NCBI GenBank assembly: GCA_937899245.1
Contig: CALDKB010000042.1
Location: 41,721-105,720 of the forward strand
Length of the DNA: 64,000 nt
Source of the DNA: an uncultured Bacteroidales bacterium
GTDB lineage: Bacteria > Bacteroidota > Bacteroidia > Bacteroidales > ML635J-15
Reading direction: 5' to 3'
Positions 15,752 through 23,659 of this stretch are shown piece after piece. The notes under the pieces were generated by a model. The model searched no databases and was not told the origin of the DNA. It saw nothing but the letters and a program-made list of their open reading frames with translations. The translations under genes and the position numbers were made by a program. The stretch's first letter is position 1. Each line of letters opens with the position of its first letter.

Positions 15752-15808
15752 CAAAAAAAATCCCTATTCCATTTCTTTAATCAAGTTCAGGATGACGGAA
15801 TAGGGATT
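15752..15808 (-). terminator. Terminator of the speB-DHS operon
   Basis: A perfect 12-bp stem (AATCCCTATTCC, 15759-15770, and its complement, 15797-15808) encloses a 26-nt loop. On the minus strand it ends in a run of T residues, 17 bp after the stop of the deoxyhypusine-synthase-like gene. Confidence 0.8.
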
Positions 15809-15824
15809 GATATTTTAAAAAAAA

Positions 15825-16805
15825 TTACCAGCCCAGTACGTAGCTGAAAAGCAATGGAGCTACGATTGTTGCATCTGATTCGATGATGAAGCGTGGAGTA
15901 TCTTTTGAAAGTTTACCCCAGGTAATCTTTTCGTTTGGAACTGCGCCTGAATATGAACCGTAAGATGTTGTGCAGTCGCTAATCTGGCAGAAGTATGCCC
16001 AAAGCGGAGTGCCTGTCCAACCAAGGTCTTGCTCCATCATAGGAACACAGCAAATAGGGAAGTCGCCGGCAGTACCGCCACCAATCTGGAAGAAACCGCA
16101 ACCTTGTCCGCCACCATTTTTCTTGTACCAGTCGCAAAGGAACATCATAGTTTCGATTCCGTTCTTAATCATTGACTTTGAAGCGTCGAATTCGCCGCGG
16201 ATGCAGTGTGCGGTATAGATATTTGCTGTTGTGCAGTCTTCCCATGCAGGAACGATGATAGGAATATTCTTTTCGCATGCTGCAAGTACCCAGCTGTCCT
16301 TAGGATCGATTTCGTAATATTGTTCGAGAACGCCGCTACGGAGAAGACGATATATAACTTCCCATGGGAAAAGTCTTTCGCCCTTAGCCTTCATGTCGTT
16401 CCAGATGTCAACCAAGTGGTGTTCGAGACGACGGAATGCTTCTTCTTCAGGAATACAAGTGTCGGTAACGCGGTTGTAGTGGTTGTTGAGCAATTCGTGT
16501 TCCTGTTCCGGAGTCAAGTCGCGGTAGTTTGGAACGCGATAATAATGATTGTGGGCAACAAGGTTCATGACATCCTCTTCAAGGTTGTTAGCCGAGCAGC
16601 AAACGATGCTGATCTTGTCCTGACGGATCATTTCTGCCAAAGAAAGTCCGATTTCTGCGGTTGACATTGCACCTGCCATTGCAAGCATCATTTTTCCACC
16701 CTTGTTGATGTGTTCGTCGTATGCCTTGGCAGCATCTACGATAACTGCCGAGTTAAAGTGACGGTAGTGATGTGTGATGAATTGTGAAATAGGTCCTTTT
16801 TCCAT
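15825..16805 (-). CDS. Deoxyhypusine synthase-like protein
   Basis: A 326-residue member of the deoxyhypusine synthase family. Visible features are MLAMAGAMSTAEIGLSLAEM (NAD-binding start), ANNLEEDVMNLVAHNHY, DSWVLAACEKNIPIIVPAWED, the Gly-rich FFQIGGGTAGDFPICCVPMM with a TTSYGSYSGA segment, and a C-terminal ESDATIVAPLLFSY. Eukaryotic and archaeal members transfer the aminobutyl group of spermidine to eIF5A lysine. Bacteria lack eIF5A, and bacterial homologues are thought to act in polyamine metabolism, for example as homospermidine-synthase-like enzymes. The gene lies 13 bp downstream of an agmatinase/arginase-family gene, supporting a polyamine role. Confidence 0.9.
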   Translation of the reverse strand: MEKGPISQFITHHYRHFNSAVIVDAAKAYDEHINKGGKMMLAMAGAMSTAEIGLSLAEMIRQDKISIVCCSANNLEEDVMNLVAHNHYYRVPNYRDLTPEQEHELLNNHYNRVTDTCIPEEEAFRRLEHHLVDIWNDMKAKGERLFPWEVIYRLLRSGVLEQYYEIDPKDSWVLAACEKNIPIIVPAWEDCTTANIYTAHCIRGEFDASKSMIKNGIETMMFLCDWYKKNGGGQGCGFFQIGGGTAGDFPICCVPMMEQDLGWTGTPLWAYFCQISDCTTSYGSYSGAVPNEKITWGKLSKDTPRFIIESDATIVAPLLFSYVLGW

Positions 16806-16818
16806 TTCTTTTGTGTTT

Positions 16819-17673
16819 TTAAAGTTCTTCGAATATATAAGTTAAAATCTTGAAATACAGTTTTGCTGCAAGAAAATCCGAGGCCTTGTCGGCAGGATTC
16901 GGAGCAAGTTCAACGATGTCGAAACCGACGATTTTTTTCTGCTTTGCCAATTTCTTGAGAAGCTTCAATGTCGGATACCAGCTCATTCCTCCGGGTTCTG
17001 GTGTGCCTGTCGACGGAACGAACGACGGGTCGAAATAGTCGAGGTCGATTGAAAGGTAAACATTGTCGGTAAGCTTGTCGATGACTTCCTGCTGCCAGTC
17101 GTCGGTGCGTTCGGCAATATCTTCGGCACGGAAAACGTTTTCGCGTTTCGAATATTGCTTTTCCGAAATGTCCATACTGCGGATTCCCACTTGAATCAAA
17201 TTGGTATGCTTTGATGCCCAATGCATTGCACAAGCGTGGCTGCAAGGTGTTCCTTCGTATTCGCTGCGCAGGTCGGAATGTGCATCGAGATGTAGTACCG
17301 AAAGATTGTCGAAGTGTTCGACCGTTGACATAATTGCGCCAATTGAAACCGAATGTTCGCCGCCAATCATTGTGAAGAGCTTGCCGTCGTTGTAGAATTT
17401 GTCGGCTTTTTCCTTTACCTGAGCGACCATTTTTTCTGGTTCTTTCTCGCAGTCCATGATGTCGTCAAGCCAAATGCCATGCTTATATACTTCGCTATCC
17501 GACTCAAGGTCGTATATTTCCATGTTTTCAGAAGCTTCGAGAAATGCTTCTGGACCGAGGTCTGCACCTTTCACCCATGTTGAGGTTTCGTCGTATGGAA
17601 CAGGCAGAATTACAACCTTCGAGGTTTCGTACTTGCCATATTCTTCGGGAATTCCAGCGTAAGTTCTACTCAT
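16819..17673 (-). CDS. speB: Agmatinase/arginase-family ureohydrolase
   Basis: A 284-residue ureohydrolase. Metal-binding motifs are visible: GGEHSVSIGAI (His), LHLDAHSDLRSEYEG (Asp-His-Asp) and YLSIDLDYFDPSFVPSTGTP (Asp-Asp). The family cleaves agmatine to putrescine and urea, or arginine to ornithine and urea. The length and the DAHSDLR form favour agmatinase. It is first in a two-gene operon with the deoxyhypusine-synthase-like gene, suggesting arginine-to-putrescine-to-polyamine flow. The arginine decarboxylase that often accompanies this pair is not in the window. Confidence 0.88.
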   Translation of the reverse strand: MSRTYAGIPEEYGKYETSKVVILPVPYDETSTWVKGADLGPEAFLEASENMEIYDLESDSEVYKHGIWLDDIMDCEKEPEKMVAQVKEKADKFYNDGKLFTMIGGEHSVSIGAIMSTVEHFDNLSVLHLDAHSDLRSEYEGTPCSHACAMHWASKHTNLIQVGIRSMDISEKQYSKRENVFRAEDIAERTDDWQQEVIDKLTDNVYLSIDLDYFDPSFVPSTGTPEPGGMSWYPTLKLLKKLAKQKKIVGFDIVELAPNPADKASDFLAAKLYFKILTYIFEEL

Positions 17674-17695
17674 TTAGTGATTTTATTTAAACATG

Positions 17696-17703
17696 CAAAA
17701 GTA
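17696..17703 (-). promoter_or_regulatory. speB promoter -7 box
   Basis: TACTTTTG on the minus strand, 22 bp upstream of the speB ATG. Confidence 0.55.
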
Positions 17704-17803
17704 TGTTTTATTATTGATATTGTGAAGAAAAATTTTGTTTGGCTATTCGTTTTTATTCAGTTGAATTTTCATTAAAATAATTTACATTGTCTGTATAAAA
17801 ATG

Positions 17804-17811
17804 TATATTTG
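17804..17811 (+). promoter_or_regulatory. pruA promoter -7 box
   Basis: TATATTTG matches TAnnTTTG, 35 bp upstream of the pruA ATG, with an ACATTG upstream as a weak -33. Confidence 0.5.
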
Positions 17812-17846
17812 CGCATCAAAAAAGTTTAACCTAACAATATTATATT

Positions 17847-19481
17847 ATGAACAACGCATTATTCTCTTTCAGGGAACCTAAAAACGAACCGGGATTCTCA
17901 TACGCACCCGGAACAAAGGAAAGACAACTTTTAAAGGAAGAACTCAACCGTCAGTTTAATCAGTGCATTGAAATTCCGTGCATTATCGGTGGTAATGAAG
18001 TAAAGACCGGTGATATGGGCGAAGTTGTAATGCCTACAAACCACAAGCATGTATTAGCAAGATACCACAAGGTTGGCAAGAAGGAAGTACAGATGGCAAT
18101 CGATGCAGCCTTGGCAGCAAAGAGACAGTGGGAAGACACTCCTTGGATTGAACGCGCTTCTATCATGATGCGTATAGGAGAACTTCTTTCAAAGAAATAT
18201 AGATATGTTATCAATGCATCTACTATGCTGGGACAAGGAAAGAATCCAATGCAGGCAGAAATCGACAGTGCACAGGAAACTATCGACTTCCTCCGCTTCA
18301 ACTCGTATTTTGCTTCTAAGATTTACGCACAGCAGCCAATCTCAGACAATTCGACATTGAACCGCAACGAATATCGTGCAATGGAAGGTTTCGTTTACGC
18401 AATCACTCCTTTCAACTTCACATCTATAGCTTGCAATCTGAACATTTCCCCAGTATTGATGGGTAATGTTACAATTTGGAAACCAGCAACAACAGCTATC
18501 CTTTCAAACTACTACTTGATGAAAATCTTCAAGGAAGCAGGTTTGCCGGATGGCGTTATCAACTTCTTGCCGGGTAAAGGCTCCGTTATCAGCAGCGTAG
18601 CTTTCGCATCTCCACATCTTGCAGGTATCCACTTCACTGGAAGTACTTCTACTTTCAAGGGATTCTGGAAGCAGATCGGCGAAAACATCGACAAGTACAA
18701 CACATACCCAAAGATTGTCGGTGAAACAGGCGGTAAGGATTTCATCTTTGCACACAGCTCTGCAGATCCAAGAGAATTGGCAGTTGCTATCGTTCGCGGT
18801 GCATTCGAATTCCAGGGACAGAAATGTTCAGCAGCTTCTCGTGCATACGTTCCAAAGTCAATATGGGACGAAACTTTGGCTAACGTAAAGGACATGATGA
18901 AGACTGTTAAAGTTGGTGATGTATTCGATTTCACAAACTTTGTTAACGCTGTTATCGACGAAGAGTCTTTCGATAAGATTGCCGGCTACATCGACCGTGC
19001 AAAGAAGTCTCGCGAGGCTAAGATTGCTCTCGGTGGCAAATACGACAAGTCTGTAGGTTATTTCATCGATCCAACTATCATCGTTACAACCGATCCTCAT
19101 TATGAAGCAATTCAGGAGGAAATGTTCGGCCCGGTTATCACAGTTTACGTATACGAAGATGAAAAGTACACAGAAACACTTCACCTTTGTGATGAGACTT
19201 CACCATACGCACTTACTGGTTCAATCTTCGCAAAGTGCCGTTATGCAATCCTCGAGGCAGAAAATATCCTTCGCCATGCAGCAGGTAACTTCTATATCAA
19301 CGACAAGCCAACAGGCGCAGTTGTAGGAAACCAGCCATTCGGCGGTGCTAGAGCTTCTGGAACAAACGACAAGGCAGGTAGCGAGCTGAACCTCTACAGA
19401 TGGATCAGCACTCGTTCGATTAAGGAAACTTTCTGTCCTCCAACAGAGTACGGATACCCATTCCTTGGCGAAGAAAAATAG
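17847..19481 (+). CDS. pruA: L-glutamate gamma-semialdehyde dehydrogenase
   Basis: A 544-residue aldehyde dehydrogenase of the P5C-dehydrogenase type. It oxidises glutamate semialdehyde (from proline or ornithine) to glutamate with NAD+. Visible are ITPFNFTSIACNLNISPVLM (NAD site), HFTGSTSTF, the catalytic Glu region GETGGKDFIF, the catalytic Cys in FQGQKCSAASRAYVP, and QEEMFGPVITVYVY. It is a stand-alone dehydrogenase with no PutA-type proline dehydrogenase domain. Codon use is typical of a highly expressed gene. Promoter and terminator bracket it, so it is monocistronic. Confidence 0.93.
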   Translation: MNNALFSFREPKNEPGFSYAPGTKERQLLKEELNRQFNQCIEIPCIIGGNEVKTGDMGEVVMPTNHKHVLARYHKVGKKEVQMAIDAALAAKRQWEDTPWIERASIMMRIGELLSKKYRYVINASTMLGQGKNPMQAEIDSAQETIDFLRFNSYFASKIYAQQPISDNSTLNRNEYRAMEGFVYAITPFNFTSIACNLNISPVLMGNVTIWKPATTAILSNYYLMKIFKEAGLPDGVINFLPGKGSVISSVAFASPHLAGIHFTGSTSTFKGFWKQIGENIDKYNTYPKIVGETGGKDFIFAHSSADPRELAVAIVRGAFEFQGQKCSAASRAYVPKSIWDETLANVKDMMKTVKVGDVFDFTNFVNAVIDEESFDKIAGYIDRAKKSREAKIALGGKYDKSVGYFIDPTIIVTTDPHYEAIQEEMFGPVITVYVYEDEKYTETLHLCDETSPYALTGSIFAKCRYAILEAENILRHAAGNFYINDKPTGAVVGNQPFGGARASGTNDKAGSELNLYRWISTRSIKETFCPPTEYGYPFLGEEK

Positions 19482-19498
19482 TAGAAACTTTTTTTAGA

Positions 19499-19529
19499 TA
19501 AAAGGTGGAGGCATACTTCCACCTTTTTC
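19499..19529 (+). terminator. Terminator of pruA
   Basis: AAAGGTGGA pairs with TTCCACCTTT around a short loop and is followed by T residues, about 20 bp after the pruA stop. Confidence 0.75.
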
Positions 19530-19569
19530 ATATTTATTTTTTACGTTGTTTTTAGTTATAATAACAAAT

Positions 19570-20244
19570 ATGAGAAGATTATTTACAGTTATACTTTGTG
19601 TGGCATTTACTTTTTTTGCAATAAGCGTTTCGGGTCAAGTGAAGCAGACAAAACCTGTTAAGCAATCGGCTACATTGTCGCAGCAGAGTTCATTAAGTTC
19701 AAAGCAAAATACCTCCAAGCCGGCATGCTGGACAATAACGGGCAAAAATGGTGATGTAGAATACCGTTGGGATACCGAGGCAAATGTTAAGCAGTGGATA
19801 AATGAAATGCGCACCAATCATAATGAGATATACGAGTACACTGCCACTACTTACAAGGACGATAACACTTGTGATGCACATAACGAAAAGTACAACTCTA
19901 AAAAATGCTGGAAGATAACAGCTACAAAGAACGGTCAGTCTGTAGAACAATATCTATGGTCAACCGAAACTGTTGCAAGGCGCAAAGTGGTATCGTTGAG
20001 AGAGGATGGATATCAAAATGGCCGATATGTTGAAACTTCAGCAAATGATGAAAAGTCATGTTGTGCTACAACGAATACCAATACAAACGAGGCAGCCTGC
20101 TGGAAGATTACAATAGGCAAAAACGTAACGTACCTCTGGGGATACGAACAGGATGCCCAGGCGACAGTGAATGCAGCACGAAATTCGGGTCAAACTGCAT
20201 CGTACACAGTTTCGCCCAACAAGACAAAAGATTCTTGCCAATAG
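19570..20244 (+). CDS. Exported protein with three Cys-bounded repeats
   Basis: A 224-residue protein from ATG 19570 (MRRLFTVILCVAFTFFAISV, a signal peptide ending near SGQ). After a Gln/Ser/Lys-rich linker, three units of about 45-50 residues follow. Each starts CWTI/CWKIT, has a YxWxxE or YLWxxE motif near its middle and ends with Asp/Glu...C: about residues 58-106, 114-165 and 173-223. Each unit probably forms a small alpha/beta domain closed by one disulfide. I do not recognise the family. The periplasm or cell surface is the likely location. The TTG-start extension to 19546 is rejected. Confidence 0.75.
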   Translation: MRRLFTVILCVAFTFFAISVSGQVKQTKPVKQSATLSQQSSLSSKQNTSKPACWTITGKNGDVEYRWDTEANVKQWINEMRTNHNEIYEYTATTYKDDNTCDAHNEKYNSKKCWKITATKNGQSVEQYLWSTETVARRKVVSLREDGYQNGRYVETSANDEKSCCATTNTNTNEAACWKITIGKNVTYLWGYEQDAQATVNAARNSGQTASYTVSPNKTKDSCQ

Positions 20245-20249
20245 ACATA

Positions 20250-20276
20250 AAAAAAGTGGCTTAGCCACTTTTTTTT
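20250..20276 (+). terminator. Bidirectional terminator
   Basis: AAGTGGC and GCCACTT pair around TTA (20254-20270), with A residues before and T residues after. It serves the + strand gene ending at 20244 and the - strand gene ending at 20288. Confidence 0.85.
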
Positions 20277-20287
20277 ATGCTTTTATT

Positions 20288-21025
20288 TTACTTGGAGACA
20301 AATTCTTGCCAAGTAAAAGTTTCATCATTCGAGTATATTAGCTCAATCGGTTTTCCAATACCGTCTGTTGCAGCATTAAACTCTTTGGCAGTTATTGCTG
20401 TCGTTTTTCCATTGATTGTCTTTTCGTAATATGCCAAATCGGATTCATTATCCGATTCTTCTAATGATTCTTCATCAACATCGCTCCACCTGTCGTATTC
20501 GACATTATGTAGATATGAAACCTCTTCCACGCTATTTTTAATTTTCCTGTAATAACTACTAGATGAAATGCTAGCTTCAATAGTCATAATAATGAAACCT
20601 TTGTCTGTAATGCTTAGGTATTGGCGACCTCCACAATCGTCGCATATGCCATCTAGCCATTTAAGAGTTTCATCTTTATATGAAAAAATCCCTGCAGCAT
20701 ATACTTCATCGTCGTAGTTGCGAACAATAATTTCTGAAATTCCATCGCCGTCAATGTCAAATAATATGACTTCATTAGGTAATGGAGTTTCTGCACCAAG
20801 ATTTTTTTTCCACAAGTTGCATATTGACTTTATGTTGTCTGTGGTAAAATAATCTATTTCTTTTTCATTTTTTAGAGAATTACAATTGCTACCTAATGGC
20901 GTAGTATCATTGTTTGATGATTCTATTTTTTCATTCACATTAGTATCTGTGTTACTGTTAGAGCAAGAGTATATGATTGCAAATGTCAGAATAGAAATTG
21001 TGGTTATTAAAAGAATTTTTTTCAT
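20288..21025 (-). CDS. Lipoprotein with VCBS/EF-hand-like segment
   Basis: A 245-residue predicted lipoprotein. The signal peptide MKKILLITTISILTFAIIYS is followed by Cys21, then a Ser/Asn/Asp-rich linker. The middle has the calcium-loop-like LFDIDGDGISEIIV typical of VCBS/FG-GAP-like secreted proteins, then YAAGIFSYKDETLKWLDGI. A CDDCGG pair is present. The C-terminal part mentions TTAITAKEFNAA. Function unknown. It starts 1 bp before the stop of nothing else; the upstream fatty-acid transporter gene ends at 21027 on the same strand, so the two may be co-transcribed. Confidence 0.75.
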   Translation of the reverse strand: MKKILLITTISILTFAIIYSCSNSNTDTNVNEKIESSNNDTTPLGSNCNSLKNEKEIDYFTTDNIKSICNLWKKNLGAETPLPNEVILFDIDGDGISEIIVRNYDDEVYAAGIFSYKDETLKWLDGICDDCGGRQYLSITDKGFIIMTIEASISSSSYYRKIKNSVEEVSYLHNVEYDRWSDVDEESLEESDNESDLAYYEKTINGKTTAITAKEFNAATDGIGKPIELIYSNDETFTWQEFVSK

Positions 21026-21026
21026 G

Positions 21027-22379
21027 CTACATTGCCCAAATTAATAATCCACCACAAATAATAACTCCGCTTACAACCAAATCGATGATGCAGAATCCCA
21101 TGATGTCCTTTGCGTTTAGCTTAGCGATTGCCAAAGCTGGAATTGCCCAGAAAGGTTGAATTAGGTTTGTCCATGCGTCGCCCCACGATATTGCCATGCC
21201 TGTAAGTCCGGGATCAACCGCAAGGTTTGCGCCAGCCGTAAACATAATAGGAGCCTGAATTGCCCAGTGGCCACCGCCAGAAGGAACAAACATGTTAAGT
21301 ATTGCCGCGCAAAGGAAAGTAAGAAGCGGATATGTTTGCGGGGTTGAAATGGAAATGCAAGCATCGCTGATAACGGAGCCAAGGCAGATCCCCGACTCGC
21401 CAACGCCGGTAATAATTCCCATTATGCCTGCATAAAACGGAAACTGAAGCAGAATACCTGCGGCACCGGTTGCAGCTTTTGTAAATGCGTGAACGTATGC
21501 AAGAGGAGTTCCGTGTAGAATGATACCTAGGAAAAGGAAAAGCATAATTACTGCACCAAGGTCAAAAGCTCCACCAAGGAAAAATAGCTTCAATACAAGA
21601 TATGTAAGACCAAGAACTGCTATTATCCAGCTCAAGATGCGACTGTTTTCCATCTTTTCTGCTGGTGTTTTGCCTTTTTCAACTTTAGCAGGAGCTTCCT
21701 CGACAAGTAAATCTGGATTTATAGTAACAATTTTATCGCCTTTTGGATGCATTAGTGCATTAACGGCTACCATTGCAATTATGATAAGAACGACCATTGC
21801 AAGGTTGTATGGGTTCAGCACTGTGTCGGTAATTGGAACCGGATTTTCTACAGCACCGCGTGTTACTTCCTTTAATCCTGCTCCGGGAGTTGCCATGGTA
21901 AGTGGAATAGAACCCGACAGCCCTGCGTGCCAAACAACAAATCCGCTATATGCCGAAGCAATCAGCAAACGGTAGTCCACGCCACGAAGCTTACGAGCTA
22001 TTTCCTTTGCGAATATTACTCCGACGATGAGGCCAAAACCCCAGTTAAGCCAGCATGCGAGAGCCGAAATACCAGTTACGAGAGCTATTGCTCCGGCCGG
22101 TTTCTTTGGTAAAGAAGCAAGCCAGCTGATTCCTTTTTTTATTAAAGGAGCAGCAGCAAGTGTCGAACCACAAACCAGCACCAAGGCCATTTGCATGGCA
22201 AATGCCAGTAACGACCAAACACCATCGCCCCAATGCTCCACAACTTCCAAAGGTGTCTGGTGGCAAATAGGCATAGCGATTATAAATGCTACAACTGTAA
22301 GTATTACTGCAAAAATGAATGGCTCCGGCAATAGTTTCTGTACAACCTTAACGCAGCCGTTGATTATCTTCTGAAACAT
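21027..22379 (-). CDS. atoE: Short-chain fatty acid transporter (AtoE family)
   Basis: A 450-residue polytopic membrane protein with about 12 helices. It starts MFQKIINGCVKVVQKLLPEP and carries the family's signature NMFVPSGGGHWAIQAPIMF near residue 375, with GESGICLGSVISDACIS and SWGDAWTNLIQPFWAIP. E. coli AtoE imports short-chain fatty acids such as butyrate and acetoacetate; in a fermenter it could exchange them. The open frame extends to 22655, but a -7 box (22396-22403) lies just upstream of the ATG at 22379 and the extra residues look non-coding. Confidence 0.85.
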   Translation of the reverse strand: MFQKIINGCVKVVQKLLPEPFIFAVILTVVAFIIAMPICHQTPLEVVEHWGDGVWSLLAFAMQMALVLVCGSTLAAAPLIKKGISWLASLPKKPAGAIALVTGISALACWLNWGFGLIVGVIFAKEIARKLRGVDYRLLIASAYSGFVVWHAGLSGSIPLTMATPGAGLKEVTRGAVENPVPITDTVLNPYNLAMVVLIIIAMVAVNALMHPKGDKIVTINPDLLVEEAPAKVEKGKTPAEKMENSRILSWIIAVLGLTYLVLKLFFLGGAFDLGAVIMLFLFLGIILHGTPLAYVHAFTKAATGAAGILLQFPFYAGIMGIITGVGESGICLGSVISDACISISTPQTYPLLTFLCAAILNMFVPSGGGHWAIQAPIMFTAGANLAVDPGLTGMAISWGDAWTNLIQPFWAIPALAIAKLNAKDIMGFCIIDLVVSGVIICGGLLIWAM

Positions 22380-22395
22380 ATTTTTAAAGTTTGCA

Positions 22396-22403
22396 CAAAG
22401 ATA
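22396..22403 (-). promoter_or_regulatory. Fatty acid transporter promoter -7 box
   Basis: TATCTTTG on the minus strand, 16 bp upstream of the ATG at 22379. This decides the start against the longer frame. Confidence 0.55.
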
Positions 22404-22610
22404 AGAAAATATTGATGGATTGTAATATATATCAAGATGCCATATCATAAAGTAATTGTTGCATACTAATTTATTGTATATTAAATAGTTATATTTCTCA
22501 ATAACAGTCTTATTATATATAACCAATATATAATATAAATAATGCCGGCTATAAGTTTGGATGAATTTGATTTTTCTGAAAATTAGGCTGCGCTTCAAAA
22601 ATCTGACGTT

Positions 22611-22635
22611 TTTGTGTAAAAATAACGCAAAAATA
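22611..22635 (-). promoter_or_regulatory. Operator copy 1 overlapping a leftward -7 box
   Basis: Read on the minus strand this is TATTTTTG (a -7 box, 22628-22635) running into a 21-bp partial palindrome with half-sites TTTGCGT and TTACACAAA (22611-22631). It has the same architecture as the two + strand copies at 22710 and 22762, in opposite orientation, and points at the fatty acid transporter gene. Between 22404 and 22610 I see only AT-rich DNA. Confidence 0.6.
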
Positions 22636-22709
22636 TTTTCATTTTTACTATACATTTGGGTGAAAATTGTGATATATTATAAGATAAAAATCTAACTATC
22701 AGTATGCTA

Positions 22710-22734
22710 TATTTTTGCGTAAATTTTACACATT
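22710..22734 (+). promoter_or_regulatory. Operator copy 2 overlapping a rightward -7 box
   Basis: TATTTTTG (22710-22717) merges into half-sites TTTGCGTAA and TTACAC with a 21-bp span (22714-22734). It lies 60 bp upstream of the Nudix regulator ATG. Confidence 0.65.
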
Positions 22735-22761
22735 TTTCTTAGTCGGTAGGAAAACTCCCAT

Positions 22762-22786
22762 TATCTTTGCGTAGAAATTACACAAA
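22762..22786 (+). promoter_or_regulatory. Operator copy 3 overlapping the Nudix-gene -7 box
   Basis: TATCTTTG (22762-22769) merges into half-sites TTTGCGTA and TTACACAAA (22766-22786), ending 7 bp before the ATG at 22794. Repressor binding here would block both RNA polymerase and initiation of the regulator's own gene, as expected for autoregulation. Confidence 0.7.
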
Positions 22787-22793
22787 AGAAGAT

Positions 22794-23615
22794 ATGGAAG
22801 AAAAAACATACACATACAAATATCAGCATCCAGCAGTTACAGCCGACTGCGTGATATTCGGATATGACGGAAAGGAACTCAAGATTTTGCTTATTGAACG
22901 TGGTTTTGAACCATACAAAGGCTACTGGGCATTTCCAGGTGGTTTCATGAATATTGACGAAACTGCCGAAGAATGTGCAAGGCGAGAACTTAAGGAGGAA
23001 ACAGGTCTTGAAGCTAATGTTATCGAGCAATTCCATACTTTTAGCAAGGTTGACCGCGATCCACGCGAAAGAGTAATTACAATTGCATTCATTGCACTTG
23101 TAAAACAATCTGAAGTTGTAGGCGGCGACGATGCGGCCAAAGCTCAATGGTTTGCCTTGAAGGATGTTCCTCAATTGGCTTTCGACCACGATTACATTCT
23201 TCGTTTGGCACAACGCACATTGAAGGAAAAAATACATTTCGAGCCTATTTGCTTTGAACTTATGGACGAAGAATTTTCAATGCCTGAATTGCAACGCCTT
23301 TATGAAGCCATTCTTGAGGTAAAGTTCGATCGTCGCAACTTTGAAAAAAAGATGACTCAACTGGGAATTCTCGATCAGATATACACAGAGGATGATGTTG
23401 CGAGAAACGAAATTAAAGTTTCTGATCCGATAATGTGTTATCGTGATTTTGACAGTCTTTTCGAAGAAAGACCAAGTCATACGATGGGATTCATGATGCG
23501 TACTTTTAATGACTTTTCTGAGCCAAGAACAAGAGGCAGAAATAGAAAGTTTCGTTTCAACAAGCAGAAATATGAAGAATTGAAAAAAAATGGAAAAATT
23601 AAGATGGAATTTTAG
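22794..23615 (+). CDS. NrtR-like Nudix-domain transcriptional regulator
   Basis: A 273-residue protein. Residues about 10-150 are a Nudix fold (ADCVIFGYDGKELKILLIERG) with a complete Nudix box, GGFMNIDETAEECARRELKEETG in two parts, where the REL-EETG core is intact. Residues about 160-240 form a winged helix like NrtR (FSMPELQRLYEAILEVKFDRRNFEKKM). The family binds ADP-ribose or related ligands and represses NAD or sugar genes; Bacteroidetes members also control arabinose use. Three matching palindromes lie directly upstream. The start at 22794 is chosen because the -7 box covers the TTG at 22767. The gene downstream encodes an ADP-ribosylglycohydrolase, fitting ADP-ribose as ligand. Confidence 0.88.
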   Translation: MEEKTYTYKYQHPAVTADCVIFGYDGKELKILLIERGFEPYKGYWAFPGGFMNIDETAEECARRELKEETGLEANVIEQFHTFSKVDRDPRERVITIAFIALVKQSEVVGGDDAAKAQWFALKDVPQLAFDHDYILRLAQRTLKEKIHFEPICFELMDEEFSMPELQRLYEAILEVKFDRRNFEKKMTQLGILDQIYTEDDVARNEIKVSDPIMCYRDFDSLFEERPSHTMGFMMRTFNDFSEPRTRGRNRKFRFNKQKYEELKKNGKIKMEF

Positions 23616-23659
23616 ACACCTGTAAATAAACCAGAAAAAAAATTAAAAAACTGAAAAAG

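Noticed and set aside
22380..22655. N-terminal extension of the fatty acid transporter frame
   Set aside because: It contains the -7 box at 22396-22403, is not transporter-like, and the conserved N-terminus begins at 22379.
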